A stretch of DNA of 64,000 nucleotides, taken from positions 1 through 64,000 of the forward strand of contig DCKE01000007.1 of NCBI GenBank assembly GCA_002320285.1, given 5' to 3'. Positions 17,335 through 26,900 of the stretch are shown here, piece by piece; position 1 is the first letter of the stretch, and the number at the start of each line of letters is the position of its first letter. Under the pieces are notes generated by a model that searched no databases, was not told the origin of the DNA, and worked only from the letters and a program-made list of their open reading frames with translations. A program made the translations under genes and the position numbers. This DNA comes from Flavobacteriaceae bacterium UBA1682. GTDB taxonomy: Bacteria; Bacteroidota; Bacteroidia; Flavobacteriales; Flavobacteriaceae.

Positions 17335-17397
17335 AATATAAGAGTTATAGGCTATTTAATACTCACTTTATTGAATTTGTACTCAAAAAAACACTCG

Positions 17398-18009
17398 TTA
17401 TTTAACTACAAAAACGATGTTGATCAAAGAACAGTCTGTTGTTGCAGCTTTGACATCATAGGTCATCACTCCATTAGCATTAATACTTATATTAGAGAAT
17501 ACAGCTGTATCATACTCTGTAATATAATAATACAATTCTGTAGCTGTTGCAAAATATGGAATGCCCGCAGTTGGAGCTCCCGCACTGATTACATGATGGC
17601 CTGGTGTAGCCAATGCAAATTGATTTTTGTATTCCGTAAACAAATCTTTCGTTTGTGCTAAACGATCTTGAGAAGTATCAAAGGTTATTGAAGGCATATA
17701 GAAAAACTTCACTGCCTTATCATCCGTGGTTACCATTTTTGACCATTTGACACCGTCATTATAATAAAACCCTGGCTTAACATCTTCTACCGTTGCCGTA
17801 TTATATACCGTCATCCCCTGAACGTGCGCGGTTAATGGAGCTGCTAAAGTTGTTTTTTCTAGCGCCAACCTGGGTAACAAAAGTCCTTTCGCCCCCTCTA
17901 TCTCTAACAGAGCATTGGCATTAATTGTTTGCGGATTAGCACCTATTTTCACTTGAGAAAATGCGGTTACAGCAAACAGGGCAAATACGAAGGTGTAAAT
18001 ATTTTTCAT
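17398..18009 (-). CDS. secreted tail-fibre-like surface protein
   Basis: 203 residues. Signal peptide MKNIYTFVFALFAVTAFSQ, then the Bacteroidota head motif IGANPQTINANALLEIEG, LLLPRLAL and GMTVYNT, which resembles the QVGIGTxxPxxxSxLDI head of phage tail-fibre-like adhesins; a GFYYNDGVKWSKM block follows. The remaining ~100 residues match nothing I know. There is no T9SS sorting domain and no lipobox. It sits 63 bases upstream of the type B protein in the same orientation, so it is probably part of the same surface structure or transcript. Function unknown. Confidence 0.78.
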   Translation of the reverse strand: MKNIYTFVFALFAVTAFSQVKIGANPQTINANALLEIEGAKGLLLPRLALEKTTLAAPLTAHVQGMTVYNTATVEDVKPGFYYNDGVKWSKMVTTDDKAVKFFYMPSITFDTSQDRLAQTKDLFTEYKNQFALATPGHHVISAGAPTAGIPYFATATELYYYITEYDTAVFSNISINANGVMTYDVKAATTDCSLINIVFVVK

Positions 18010-18163
18010 ATACTTTTAATATTATTTTTAACAGTCAAATGTCGATTACTCTCGCGATGCGTTCGCTTCTAACAAACCAAATGCAAACAGCAATTTGTTT
18101 AATTTATTTGTAAATAAGTCCATGCAAAAAACACTACACAGACTTATTTAACAATAGTATAAA

Positions 18164-19783
18164 TTATGGCGCAGAAACTACAGTTGGAGTAAACTCAACG
18201 ATTACTTCATACGATCCTACTGGTAAAATATTATACATATTACCAGTTCCTATATTAAAATTCAAAGCAGCTCCTGTCAATACTACATCCGTGGTAGATG
18301 AAGTTACCAGGTTCCCTCCTTTATACAATTTAATACTCACAATATTATCAGCTGAAACCGGTAAAGTTACCGTAGAAGCCACAGCTGAATTCACAACAAT
18401 ATTCGTAGTAGATTTGAATGCATAGATTGGTTTCCCATTGATCCATGTATCACCAGTTTTAAAGTGGTTAATTTGATTATAGTTATCTCCTAATATCGTC
18501 TTAACAGTTTCTGCGTTATTAGTAATCGCTGTAATCACAGTACCCGAGATATCGATGACGATTTTCTTGCCCGCTGCATCTACTGTATAAAGAGATCCAG
18601 CTGGAATGGCTGTTCCATCGTTATCTCCTGCTGCAATTGCCGTAAGGGTATAAAACACATTACCTCCTCCTCTTAAAACATTTTTAATCGCCGTTTTAAC
18701 GTTCTCGTTATTAGTGATCGACGTAATCATATCTGCTGTTACGTTGATCACATCCGGAGTACCAACTGTTGGCGCACCTGTTGCATCAGGCTTATTCGCT
18801 TCATTTGCATAATTATAGATAATTTCAGTATCTACAGTCGCTTTAAGAATTCTGGTTTTCGTTTCGTTTTCCTTTACTAAATCGCCCAGTGAAATCGTTG
18901 TATACGCCGTACCATTCCAATATTGGAATACCCACTCTACAGCTGGTGACACACCAATATTTTTGTAAATTACGTTTCCGTCTGCAACACCCGCCAGTTC
19001 TTTAATGATATTCTTAATCGTCATCTGACCAGCCCCATAGGTAGTAGATTGATTTATAATATTTTCAAAATTCTGTACGATATCGGCACCAGCATCAATG
19101 GTTACCCCTCCAGAAAAATTATCGGGAATATTAACACTAGTATTGTTTGCCGGATCAGCCGCAATCCAGTTTTGAATAGCTTGCTCTCCAAAATAGATAT
19201 GCTGTACGTTACCACCTGCTGCCGTAATGGTTCTAATAAAGGTTTTCGTCTCCGCACCTGCAACTAGAGAAGCAATATCAACCAAATCCGTTTTGTATGA
19301 ACTCGTAGCCGTATCGTATGTTACAAAAGAAATCTGCTTGGTCGTTGGATTATAAACCATCGTAGTATGAGTTTGCGGTACAGCCGGATTGTTAACCGGA
19401 CTACTCGGCAAGATATAACTCAATAATTTTTTAACATCAGCAATATCTCCTCCGAAATTACTTATCGCAGTATCTAGATCTGATTTATTGATAATTCTAT
19501 TCCACTTTGCATTTTCCCAATAGTAGAACCCCGGTACAACATCTGCCAAAGTCTGTGTATTGTAAACCAACAAACTTTGTACTCCAACTGCCGAGCCTTT
19601 GATAGGTCCAAACTCATCCGTTTTATTTAATTTTACTCTAGGTATTAAAACTCCACTGTCCTCGGATACGATATCTAATTGGGATGAAGCATTTGGAGTA
19701 GGCGTACCGATTCCAACCTGTGCATTTGCCATGTAAGCCCCCCCAAATAGAAGGAATGCTACTGATAGTGTAATTCTTTTCAT
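18164..19783 (-). CDS. secreted tail-fibre-like repeat protein
   Basis: 539 residues. Signal peptide cut near YMANA|Q, then the head QVGIGTPTPNASSQLDIVS, GVLIPRVKL and LLVYNTQ, with a GFYYWENAKWNRI block. The middle carries two loose repeats that begin AETKTFIRTIT (about 175) and NETKTRILKAT (about 310), each running into an ITNNE/NVIY-like stretch. The C-terminus (from about 455) is beta-rich and ends without a recognisable sorting signal. The head is shared with the 203-residue neighbour and with the 706-residue protein of locus B. Probably an outer-surface adhesin-like protein; this is inference. Confidence 0.78.
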   Translation of the reverse strand: MKRITLSVAFLLFGGAYMANAQVGIGTPTPNASSQLDIVSEDSGVLIPRVKLNKTDEFGPIKGSAVGVQSLLVYNTQTLADVVPGFYYWENAKWNRIINKSDLDTAISNFGGDIADVKKLLSYILPSSPVNNPAVPQTHTTMVYNPTTKQISFVTYDTATSSYKTDLVDIASLVAGAETKTFIRTITAAGGNVQHIYFGEQAIQNWIAADPANNTSVNIPDNFSGGVTIDAGADIVQNFENIINQSTTYGAGQMTIKNIIKELAGVADGNVIYKNIGVSPAVEWVFQYWNGTAYTTISLGDLVKENETKTRILKATVDTEIIYNYANEANKPDATGAPTVGTPDVINVTADMITSITNNENVKTAIKNVLRGGGNVFYTLTAIAAGDNDGTAIPAGSLYTVDAAGKKIVIDISGTVITAITNNAETVKTILGDNYNQINHFKTGDTWINGKPIYAFKSTTNIVVNSAVASTVTLPVSADNIVSIKLYKGGNLVTSSTTDVVLTGAALNFNIGTGNMYNILPVGSYEVIVEFTPTVVSAP

Positions 19784-19808
19784 AGTATTTTTGTGTTAAG
19801 TGTTATGC

Positions 19809-22800
19809 TTATTTTTTTATTTTCTGCGTCAAAGTCTTGTTAGAAATGATACACGTTTTCGACAGTCGCGCCAAACAATCTTGATAAAGGTGATACAATC
19901 TAAGATTTGGTGTTACATTGACAGAAACCAGCGATTTTAAACGAACTGCTACGGCATCTACCTTCGTTGTCGTTGCAAAAGTTAAGTCGGCTATTTGTCC
20001 ATTATTAAGTACATTCAATAAATTGACATTACCTAAAACAGCCGTCGGTAGATCTTTGATCCAAACCTGAACCCCTTTAGAATACCCTACCAGTTCTACA
20101 TTGCCCAGTAAATCCAAGGTCAATGCTCCAGTACCGAAAGCCATTTTTAATTTGAATATAGAATTGGCTGTAATCTCCTTATTAAAGCTAATAAGCTGTT
20201 GAATGGTAGAAGCTACAGATACCGTTCCCAAACTCAATTCCGAATAATCGCTATTGTTGTTATTTGGCAATGCTCGATCTGCATGAGTAACTCCATAGCT
20301 ACCTATATTTAAAACGCTTAAGCTTACACCTGATCCGTCTACCGAAGTAGTAAAAGGAACCGAACAACCGCTAAAGTCGGTTTCGTAACACATCCCATAA
20401 ATGTGAATATCATTTTGCTGTCCGACCAATAAACTACTCGTTGTATTGGTAATTCGAACACTCTTATAATCTACCTTTGAAGTAATTGCGATATAGTAAC
20501 GTCCTTTATTATCTTGTACTATCTTGATTTGATCACTGGCCGCTGTAAAGTTGTTTGCACTGGTTCCACTTAATTTGATGAGCCCGTCAGCTCCTCTTAG
20601 ATCCACTCTAAAATAGTGATCTCCCAAAACAACATTACCCAAAATTTTACCCACAACACCACCTACACTTCCTGCTAACAAAGACTCCAATAAGGTAGCA
20701 TCGGTATCGATTCGAAGATAGGCTGTCGTTCCTGCAACCACATTCGCTCCACCTGGGAAACCGACTTCCACATAACCTTCGTAAGCACCCAGTTGTCCAA
20801 TTATTCCACCTTTTGAACGAACCACCGCATAACTGTTGTGGTTTCCATCCACTATATTAGATGCTAAATCTGTATTCGCTTGACTCAGTACGTTACTCGC
20901 ACATACTGGCGCAACATAAGGCGGTTGTTCAACACCCGGATCTTGACAAGTGTCTGAAAGACGTTGCACAGCATACAAGCGCAAAGGTGCTCCCGTAGTT
21001 ATAGCGACTAGTGATTCGATTCCAAATTGTACCCGATCAAAAACAACTCCCGGTTTCAAGCTTAACTCTTGCATATTCCCACTGTTTAACAATCCTAATA
21101 AATCGATATTATTAATCAATCCACTTTGTAAGGTTTTGTTGTAAACCAAGGTATTACCGAGGTATAATTTTACTCTGTAAGCGCCTAGCAAATCTAAAGT
21201 CACTAAATTGGACTGTTCCAGTTGTACCTTGATACGTAGTAAATCCGTCTTTAACGAAGGACTTTTAAAATAAATATTTTGATACACACTAGCCGCTACC
21301 CCCGCGATTCCGAGGTTGATTGTGGAGTAATTTCCTGAATTGTCATCGATTACAAAATAAGGATTTGAAACACCTGCTTTACTGATTCCTGCCAAGCTCA
21401 AATTCAATCCGGTACCGTCGTAAGAAGTGAAGCTCGCTTGCTCACAAGTGTCAGTTACCGTTTCTCTACACATATTGTACACCTTCATCTCAGCGGTTTT
21501 ATTCAAACCTACTATTGCAGCTAAATGTTGTGTAATACGCACACTCTTATATGCTTCATTTGATGTTACAGCGATATAATATCTACCACTTTTATCTTGC
21601 ACTATTTTAACAAATTGCGAATCAAAGCCATTTGCACTATTAGCTGTATATATAACCGTTCCGTTGGGGCGTTTTATATCCACTACAAAGTAATGATTAC
21701 CCAAAGCCACTGCTCCAGCCACATTACCCAAAAGATTTCCTAAACTACCACCCAACAAACTTTGCAATACAGTGGGATCCATATCTACTCTTATATAAGA
21801 TGTAGTACTTGCTCCAGCAGCTGCATGATATCCCAATTCAATAAAACTCGTATATCCACCTGCTCCGAGAACAACACCGGTACCCGATGTTAGAATAGCT
21901 GCGGTATCGTGATTGCCATCTACGGCATTATAAGGGAAATTGGTTCCCCCAAAATCAATGACATCTGCTGCACATTCTGGACTGGTAAAAGGTGACACGG
22001 TTGGTGTCGGAATTGGAAGTGGATTCGGATCCGGACAAGTTAAACTATATCGTTCAATTCCATATACATATAAAGGTGAACTCAATACATTTAGCCCAAC
22101 CAAAGACGATTTACCAATGGCGATACGATCAAACTGTTTACCTGGTCCAAAAGCCAAAGAAACAGCCTGCCCACTTTGCAATAAGCCCAGTAAATCTAAA
22201 CCAATCACATCACTACTTAATTTTTGAGAAAACACTTCAACGCTACCGTTAAAAGCTTTAATTTCTATATTTGACAAGGCTGCCAAGTCGACCAAAGAGC
22301 CGTTATTGACTGCAATCTTAACTCTAAAATAATCTTTTACCCCCGATAAACCATGGAAGTCTACATATTGAAAAGCACTTGCTCCAACTGCTGCAGTACC
22401 CAAATTGATTTCTGACGCGGTAGTTGCATTTAAATCAATAGCCAGGTTGGCATTTTTAACGCCTGCCCCTCCTGTTCCCAAAAGATCTAAGCTAACACCT
22501 GACGACACCGAATAGGTTGAAAAAGCCTGTTCACATGCAATTGGTGTGGTTGCATAACACAGTCCATAAACTTTTAGAGTAGCACTGGCTCCCAATCCTA
22601 CTGCTGCAGGATAAAACTCCGTTATACGAATACTGCGATAAGCACTAGTCGGTGTAATAGCAACATAATAATTCCCGTATTTATCTTGAATGACTTTGAT
22701 GGGTTTACCGAAAAAGCCATTGGAACTATCGCCGGTTAAGACAGAGCCTGAAGAGGCGTCTTTAACCTCAATTTTAAAATAATGACTTCCAAAAAGCAGA

Positions 22801-24308
22801 TTGCCTACAACGCCATTTAACAATTGTCCGACAGACCCGTCTAATAAAGCTCCCAAAAGTTTTTTATCAGCCATATCGATACGCAGATAGGAAGTTACTC
22901 CTGCATTTACGTTGGCAGCGTAGGCAAGTTCGACATGTCCACCATAAGCATTTGCACCGAGCAAAAGCCCTGAAGTGGCATCTAAGGTGGCAAAAGTTCC
23001 ATTAATCCCATCAACGGCATTCAACGGAAAATTTGCATGTGCAAAACTTTTAACCGTGGTTGCACAAATTTTATTATTCCCCAAAAAGTGTACCCCTCCT
23101 TCATCTACAATAGGCGAACTGGAATCAGGACATGTTAAGAGAGAGCCTGCTCCGCCGAAACGTTCCACGCTATAAATCTGTAATGGAGATGAAGCCAAAT
23201 TAACCCCAACACCGGTGTTAACTATCACAGCAACCCTATCAAATGGCACACCTGGTCCATAAGGCAATGTGACTTTATTTCCCGTTTGCAAAAGTGCCAA
23301 TAAATCCAACCCATTGATAAGTCCACCTTGAAGCTTCGTAGCGAACACCTCCGTTATACCACTATATGCCTTAATCTCAAAGTTCCCTAAAAGGTTTAAA
23401 TCTAAAAGTCCTCCACCGCCAACTTGTAGTTCAATTTTAAAGTAATCTTGCGCACTTGATAGTTTATTAAAATAGAAATTTTGAGAAACCGTTCCTGCCA
23501 CTTGAACCGTACCGGGTTTTAAAGTTGAGAAATCCGTAGCAATACCATTAATCGCCTTTTGTGGCGTAGTAATCGCATCTGTCAAACTAACAGAGATACC
23601 AGTAGTCTCCCCAACGCCAGCAAAGATTGCTTGACCACATGTTCTTTCTGAAATTGTAAATGCATTATATACATTTAAAGTTAAATTACCCCCAACAGTA
23701 AGTACCCCTGGAGGGTACTTTAAAGTGATGCGAACCGAATTATAAACTGCTGTTGCTTCTGGAGTAATCGCTAAATAATAATTTCCAGCTTTATCAAGCA
23801 CCCATTTACTAACTATAGCTGAAGTAAGCTTTGTCCCTACTGCAGCTGCAGTTGTAGCAGAAGAATTCGTTGCACCTACATATAACTCGGGAATGAAAGA
23901 GGTTCCCATCAAGCCTAAAATATCACCCAAATTAACATTTACACCTGATTTTACCGGAGCGTCTACACGAATATATACGGTTTCTCCGGCTGCTCGATCG
24001 GTCGGGAATTTCAGTTGCAGAGAAGCATCACTACCACCAGTAATTATCCCAGCCACTCCCAGACCACGATCTGAAGTCATTACAGCAAACTCATCATCAT
24101 TCCCTACCTCAGCTTTAGTTTGATTTGTAACACCTCCTGACCCAGGAGACAAAGTCCCTACCTGAGTTCGTATTGCCGTACTAGCCCAAGTAGCATAAGA
24201 TTTCGTAATCTGTCCATAACTGGCTGATCCCAATAAGAAAACAAATAGGATAAGAAACAGTCCGAGGACTCTTCCTTTAAGAGTGGCTAAAGTACTAATT
24301 GATTTCAT
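19809..24308 (-). CDS. giant secreted protein of four ~365-residue repeats
   Basis: 1499 residues. Signal peptide MKSISTLATLKGRVLGLFLI then FVFLLGSASYGQ. The rest is four tandem units of about 360-368 residues, each of two modules. One carries NAVDGN, an ELxY strand, TTSYIRVDMD, GNHYF, IKVIQDK, GNYYVAITP, YKSVRIT and VYxMC. The other carries CEQAF, a DxFRVKI strand, LDLLGLLQSGQ, GPGxxFDRVAI, SSPLxIYxIER and LTCPD. Conserved Cys pairs recur once per unit. The AVDGN and AIDxN entries recall discoidin-like carbohydrate-binding folds, unproven. The C-terminus has no T9SS type A or B domain, lipobox or LPxTG. Probably a surface filament or adhesin exported with the neighbouring type B protein. Confidence 0.82.
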   Translation of the reverse strand: MKSISTLATLKGRVLGLFLILFVFLLGSASYGQITKSYATWASTAIRTQVGTLSPGSGGVTNQTKAEVGNDDEFAVMTSDRGLGVAGIITGGSDASLQLKFPTDRAAGETVYIRVDAPVKSGVNVNLGDILGLMGTSFIPELYVGATNSSATTAAAVGTKLTSAIVSKWVLDKAGNYYLAITPEATAVYNSVRITLKYPPGVLTVGGNLTLNVYNAFTISERTCGQAIFAGVGETTGISVSLTDAITTPQKAINGIATDFSTLKPGTVQVAGTVSQNFYFNKLSSAQDYFKIELQVGGGGLLDLNLLGNFEIKAYSGITEVFATKLQGGLINGLDLLALLQTGNKVTLPYGPGVPFDRVAVIVNTGVGVNLASSPLQIYSVERFGGAGSLLTCPDSSSPIVDEGGVHFLGNNKICATTVKSFAHANFPLNAVDGINGTFATLDATSGLLLGANAYGGHVELAYAANVNAGVTSYLRIDMADKKLLGALLDGSVGQLLNGVVGNLLFGSHYFKIEVKDASSGSVLTGDSSNGFFGKPIKVIQDKYGNYYVAITPTSAYRSIRITEFYPAAVGLGASATLKVYGLCYATTPIACEQAFSTYSVSSGVSLDLLGTGGAGVKNANLAIDLNATTASEINLGTAAVGASAFQYVDFHGLSGVKDYFRVKIAVNNGSLVDLAALSNIEIKAFNGSVEVFSQKLSSDVIGLDLLGLLQSGQAVSLAFGPGKQFDRIAIGKSSLVGLNVLSSPLYVYGIERYSLTCPDPNPLPIPTPTVSPFTSPECAADVIDFGGTNFPYNAVDGNHDTAAILTSGTGVVLGAGGYTSFIELGYHAAAGASTTSYIRVDMDPTVLQSLLGGSLGNLLGNVAGAVALGNHYFVVDIKRPNGTVIYTANSANGFDSQFVKIVQDKSGRYYIAVTSNEAYKSVRITQHLAAIVGLNKTAEMKVYNMCRETVTDTCEQASFTSYDGTGLNLSLAGISKAGVSNPYFVIDDNSGNYSTINLGIAGVAASVYQNIYFKSPSLKTDLLRIKVQLEQSNLVTLDLLGAYRVKLYLGNTLVYNKTLQSGLINNIDLLGLLNSGNMQELSLKPGVVFDRVQFGIESLVAITTGAPLRLYAVQRLSDTCQDPGVEQPPYVAPVCASNVLSQANTDLASNIVDGNHNSYAVVRSKGGIIGQLGAYEGYVEVGFPGGANVVAGTTAYLRIDTDATLLESLLAGSVGGVVGKILGNVVLGDHYFRVDLRGADGLIKLSGTSANNFTAASDQIKIVQDNKGRYYIAITSKVDYKSVRITNTTSSLLVGQQNDIHIYGMCYETDFSGCSVPFTTSVDGSGVSLSVLNIGSYGVTHADRALPNNNNSDYSELSLGTVSVASTIQQLISFNKEITANSIFKLKMAFGTGALTLDLLGNVELVGYSKGVQVWIKDLPTAVLGNVNLLNVLNNGQIADLTFATTTKVDAVAVRLKSLVSVNVTPNLRLYHLYQDCLARLSKTCIISNKTLTQKIKK
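19860..24100 (-). repeat. four-unit internal repeat of the 1499-residue protein
   Basis: The Cys codon of the CGQA/CEQA/CEQA/CSVP motif recurs near 23636, 22533, 21444 and 20364, giving spacings of 1103, 1089 and 1080 bases. Edges are approximate. The slight shortening toward the C-terminus and the amino-acid divergence indicate old duplications rather than a recent tandem expansion. Confidence 0.8.
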
Positions 24309-24818
24309 ATCGTTATTTTAAAAAAGGATCCCGTTCAAACATTTATACTTAAGATATTCTACATCTAATTAAAATAGCTTAGTATCATTTAATCTCAAAA
24401 ATAATACATTTTGTGATTAAAAAAAAGAAATAGTACGATTTTTGAAATTATTTAATCGCAAATAGAGGTTTTAAAAGCATTTAAAATCTAAAATCACTAC
24501 CATAATCGCAATTTATATTACAAATACAACCGCCTAATCCAATTATTGAAAATAAAAACGTCCATTCTTCCTATAAAATGGAAAAATTAAATACTTCCTC
24601 TTTTTACAGTAAAAATAAATGACTCATTAACAAGGCTATACAAAACATACCTCATTTTGAGCCATCATATTAATTAATCAATAAAATCGCAAATGGAGAA
24701 TATTAAAGCCGCTTTAGGGTTATAGTATTGACAATATACCAACATCCTGTTTTCGATACAATTCGATCACGAACTCGCAGTTACCCATTTATTTTAATTA
24801 TTTTTGACAAAAAAAAAC
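24309..24818. other. 510-base intergenic region between locus A and the hydratase gene
   Basis: No credible gene. Very A/T-rich. Contains a minus-strand -7 word TATTTTTG (24396-24403) that could serve the 1499-residue protein gene, and the word AATCGCAA three times (24454, 24504, 24685), two of which extend to AATCGCAAATRGAG. No hairpin with a T-run was seen. Confidence 0.5.
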
Positions 24819-25589
24819 ATGAATACCAATTATACTGAAGGTTCTATAGAAGTTACTAGAGAAGAACGCGTCGCTCGCATCACATTTTTCCACCCTGCCA
24901 GCAATTCGTTCCCAAGCAGCTTACTTCACCAATTAAAAGACACTATAAACCGCTTAAGCGAAGATCCGCAGATCAATACCGTAATTTTAGAGAGCAAGGG
25001 CGAGGGCGCTTTTTGTGCTGGAGCCTCTTTTGACGAATTACTTGCCATTGACGACACTGACCAAGGAACCGCTTTCTTTTCCGGTTTTGCCCTAGTGATC
25101 AACGCCATCAGAAAGAGCAAACAACTCTTCATCGGTAAAATTCACGGAAAAGCCGTAGGTGGAGGTGTCGGTCTAGCGGCAGCCTGTGATTATTGTTTTG
25201 CCACAGCAAACAGCTCAATCAAACTTTCGGAATTAGCTATTGGAATAGGTCCTTTTGTCATCGAACCAGTTGTTTCTAAAAAAATCGGTAAAAATGCCTT
25301 TACGGAGATGTCTTTGGCCGCACACGAATGGAAAACAGCTAGTTGGGCTCTAGAAAAAGGACTCTATGCGCAACTTTGTACCACCACAGAAGAATTAAAC
25401 CAACATACCAACGCATTTGCACAACGCATTTCTCAATACAATCCAGAAGCCTTAATCGAAATGAAGAAGATTTTTTGGGAAGGAACAGCACACTGGGAGC
25501 TGCTTTTGACAGAGAGAGCTGCGATTTCTGGCAAACTCGTTTTATCTGACTTTACCAAGAATGCCCTAAATCAGTTTAAGAAGAAATAG
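24819..25589 (+). CDS. enoyl-CoA hydratase/isomerase family protein
   Basis: 256 residues. Crotonase fold: the oxyanion-hole segments GEGAFCAGASFDEL (about 65-78) and KIHGKAVGGGVGLAAACDYC are present, followed by IKLSELAIGIGPFV, where crotonases place their catalytic Glu (SELAIGIGP). Members hydrate or isomerise acyl-CoA thioesters; the specific substrate is uncertain, with methylglutaconyl-CoA or PaaG/PaaZ-like hydratases both possible. The ATG at 24819 is preferred over an in-frame TTG five codons upstream. Alone on its transcript as far as can be seen; queD follows after 87 bases with its own -7 word. Confidence 0.88.
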   Translation: MNTNYTEGSIEVTREERVARITFFHPASNSFPSSLLHQLKDTINRLSEDPQINTVILESKGEGAFCAGASFDELLAIDDTDQGTAFFSGFALVINAIRKSKQLFIGKIHGKAVGGGVGLAAACDYCFATANSSIKLSELAIGIGPFVIEPVVSKKIGKNAFTEMSLAAHEWKTASWALEKGLYAQLCTTTEELNQHTNAFAQRISQYNPEALIEMKKIFWEGTAHWELLLTERAAISGKLVLSDFTKNALNQFKKK

Positions 25590-25654
25590 CTATCCCTCAC
25601 AAAATCAGCTGTATTTTACACAGTCTATTCCAAGGAGTAGTCCGATATTTTTAG

Positions 25655-25662
25655 TAAATTTG
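25655..25662 (+). promoter_or_regulatory. candidate -7 element of queD-lpxH
   Basis: TAAATTTG, 14 bases before the queD ATG, fits TAnnTTTG. No TTG at the ideal -33 position. Confidence 0.45.
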
Positions 25663-25676
25663 CAAAAAACAATATT

Positions 25677-26126
25677 ATGCCTAAAATCAGAATCACCAAA
25701 CAATTTACTTTTGAAACCGGTCATGCCCTATACGGCTACGATGGAAAATGTAGAAATGTACACGGACACAGCTATAAATTAGCCGTGACAGTCATTGGCT
25801 ACCCTATTGAAGATCAGGATAACGTAAAATACGGTATGGTGATTGACTTTGGCGATTTAAAAAAAATTGTAAAAGAAGAGGTTGTAGACCAATTTGATCA
25901 CGCTACCGTATTCAATCAAAACACCCCTCACGTGGATTTGGCAAAAGAATTAAAAGATCGCGGACACGACGTGATTTTAGTTGATTATCAACCTACTAGC
26001 GAAAACATGGTGATTGATTTTGCAGCACGAATCAGTTCTCGTCTGCCACAAGAAATCGAATTGTATTCGTTGCGCCTCCAAGAAACCGAGTCGTCTTATG
26101 CAGAATGGCATGCTTCCGATAATTAA
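25677..26126 (+). CDS. queD: 6-carboxytetrahydropterin synthase
   Basis: 149 residues. QueD/PTPS fold: zinc ligands are His in FETGHALYGY and the pair in NVHGHSYKL. VIDFGDLKKIV, the FDHATV loop with its catalytic His, PTSENMVIDFA and a Glu near the C-terminus (LRLQETESSYAEW) complete the site. Converts 7,8-dihydroneopterin triphosphate to carboxytetrahydropterin on the queuosine route, although some bacterial homologues make pyruvoyl tetrahydropterin instead. There are no other queuosine genes in view. Stop is 12 bases before lpxH, so the two are probably co-transcribed. Confidence 0.92.
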   Translation: MPKIRITKQFTFETGHALYGYDGKCRNVHGHSYKLAVTVIGYPIEDQDNVKYGMVIDFGDLKKIVKEEVVDQFDHATVFNQNTPHVDLAKELKDRGHDVILVDYQPTSENMVIDFAARISSRLPQEIELYSLRLQETESSYAEWHASDN

Positions 26127-26138
26127 AAAAACACTCCT

Positions 26139-26900
26139 TTGAAAATTCAAATTCAAACCGACAAAAAGATTTTCTTCGCTTCTGATCAACATTTCGGAGC
26201 TCCTACTTCAGAGAAAAGTTTACCCCGCGAGAAGAAATTTCTTCGCTGGTTAAATGAAAAGGAAACTGAAATGGGTGCTTTATTTATTTTAGGGGATCTA
26301 TTTGATTTCTGGTTTGAATATAAAACCGTTGTTCCTAAGGGATTTGTTCGCGTATTGGGAAAACTAGCACAGCTCAGAGACTCTGGAATTCCGATCTATT
26401 TCTTTGTCGGTAATCACGATTTGTGGATGGATGATTATTTTATCACCGAACTCGGCATTCCCGTTTTTCATCAACCTCAGGTTTTTGATATCAACGGCAA
26501 AACGTTCTTTATCGGTCATGGTGATGGACTAGGACCGGGAGATCACGGTTATAAGAGGATGAAAAAGGTGTTTACCAATCCGTTTTCAAAATGGTTGTTT
26601 CGTTGGCTACATCCCGATATCGGGGTGCGCTTGGGTCAATACTTATCCGTTAAAAACAAATTGATCTCTGGAGCAGAAGACGTGACCTTTCTAGGAGAGG
26701 ACAACGAATGGTTGGTGCTTTACTCCAAAAGAAAACTTCAAGAACAGCATTACGATTATTTTATCTTTGGTCATCGTCACTTACCTATGGATATTCAAGT
26801 AGGTCAAAACAGCCGCTATATCAATTTAGGTGACTGGATAAGCTATTTTACTTATGGTATGTATGATGGTACGTTTCATTTAGAGAAATACGAGTCTTAA
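26139..26900 (+). CDS. lpxH: UDP-2,3-diacylglucosamine diphosphatase
   Basis: 253 residues. Hydrolyses UDP-2,3-diacylglucosamine to lipid X and UMP in lipid A synthesis at the inner face of the inner membrane. Calcineurin-like metal ligands: SDQH (Asp16, His18), GDLFD (53-56), GNHD (91-94), GHGDGLG and GHRH. The start is a TTG: no ATG lies between it and the first metal ligand, so it cannot be shortened. It follows queD by 12 bases, and its stop overlaps the convergent HTTM gene's stop by four bases, with no terminator between them. Confidence 0.94.
   Translation: MKIQIQTDKKIFFASDQHFGAPTSEKSLPREKKFLRWLNEKETEMGALFILGDLFDFWFEYKTVVPKGFVRVLGKLAQLRDSGIPIYFFVGNHDLWMDDYFITELGIPVFHQPQVFDINGKTFFIGHGDGLGPGDHGYKRMKKVFTNPFSKWLFRWLHPDIGVRLGQYLSVKNKLISGAEDVTFLGEDNEWLVLYSKRKLQEQHYDYFIFGHRHLPMDIQVGQNSRYINLGDWISYFTYGMYDGTFHLEKYES

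Noticed and set aside
19809..19900. T9SS sorting domain at the C-terminus of the 1499-residue protein
   Set aside because: The end (CLARLSKTC and following Lys-rich tail) lacks both the type A KxxK strand pattern and the type B NGDGxNDxF motif.
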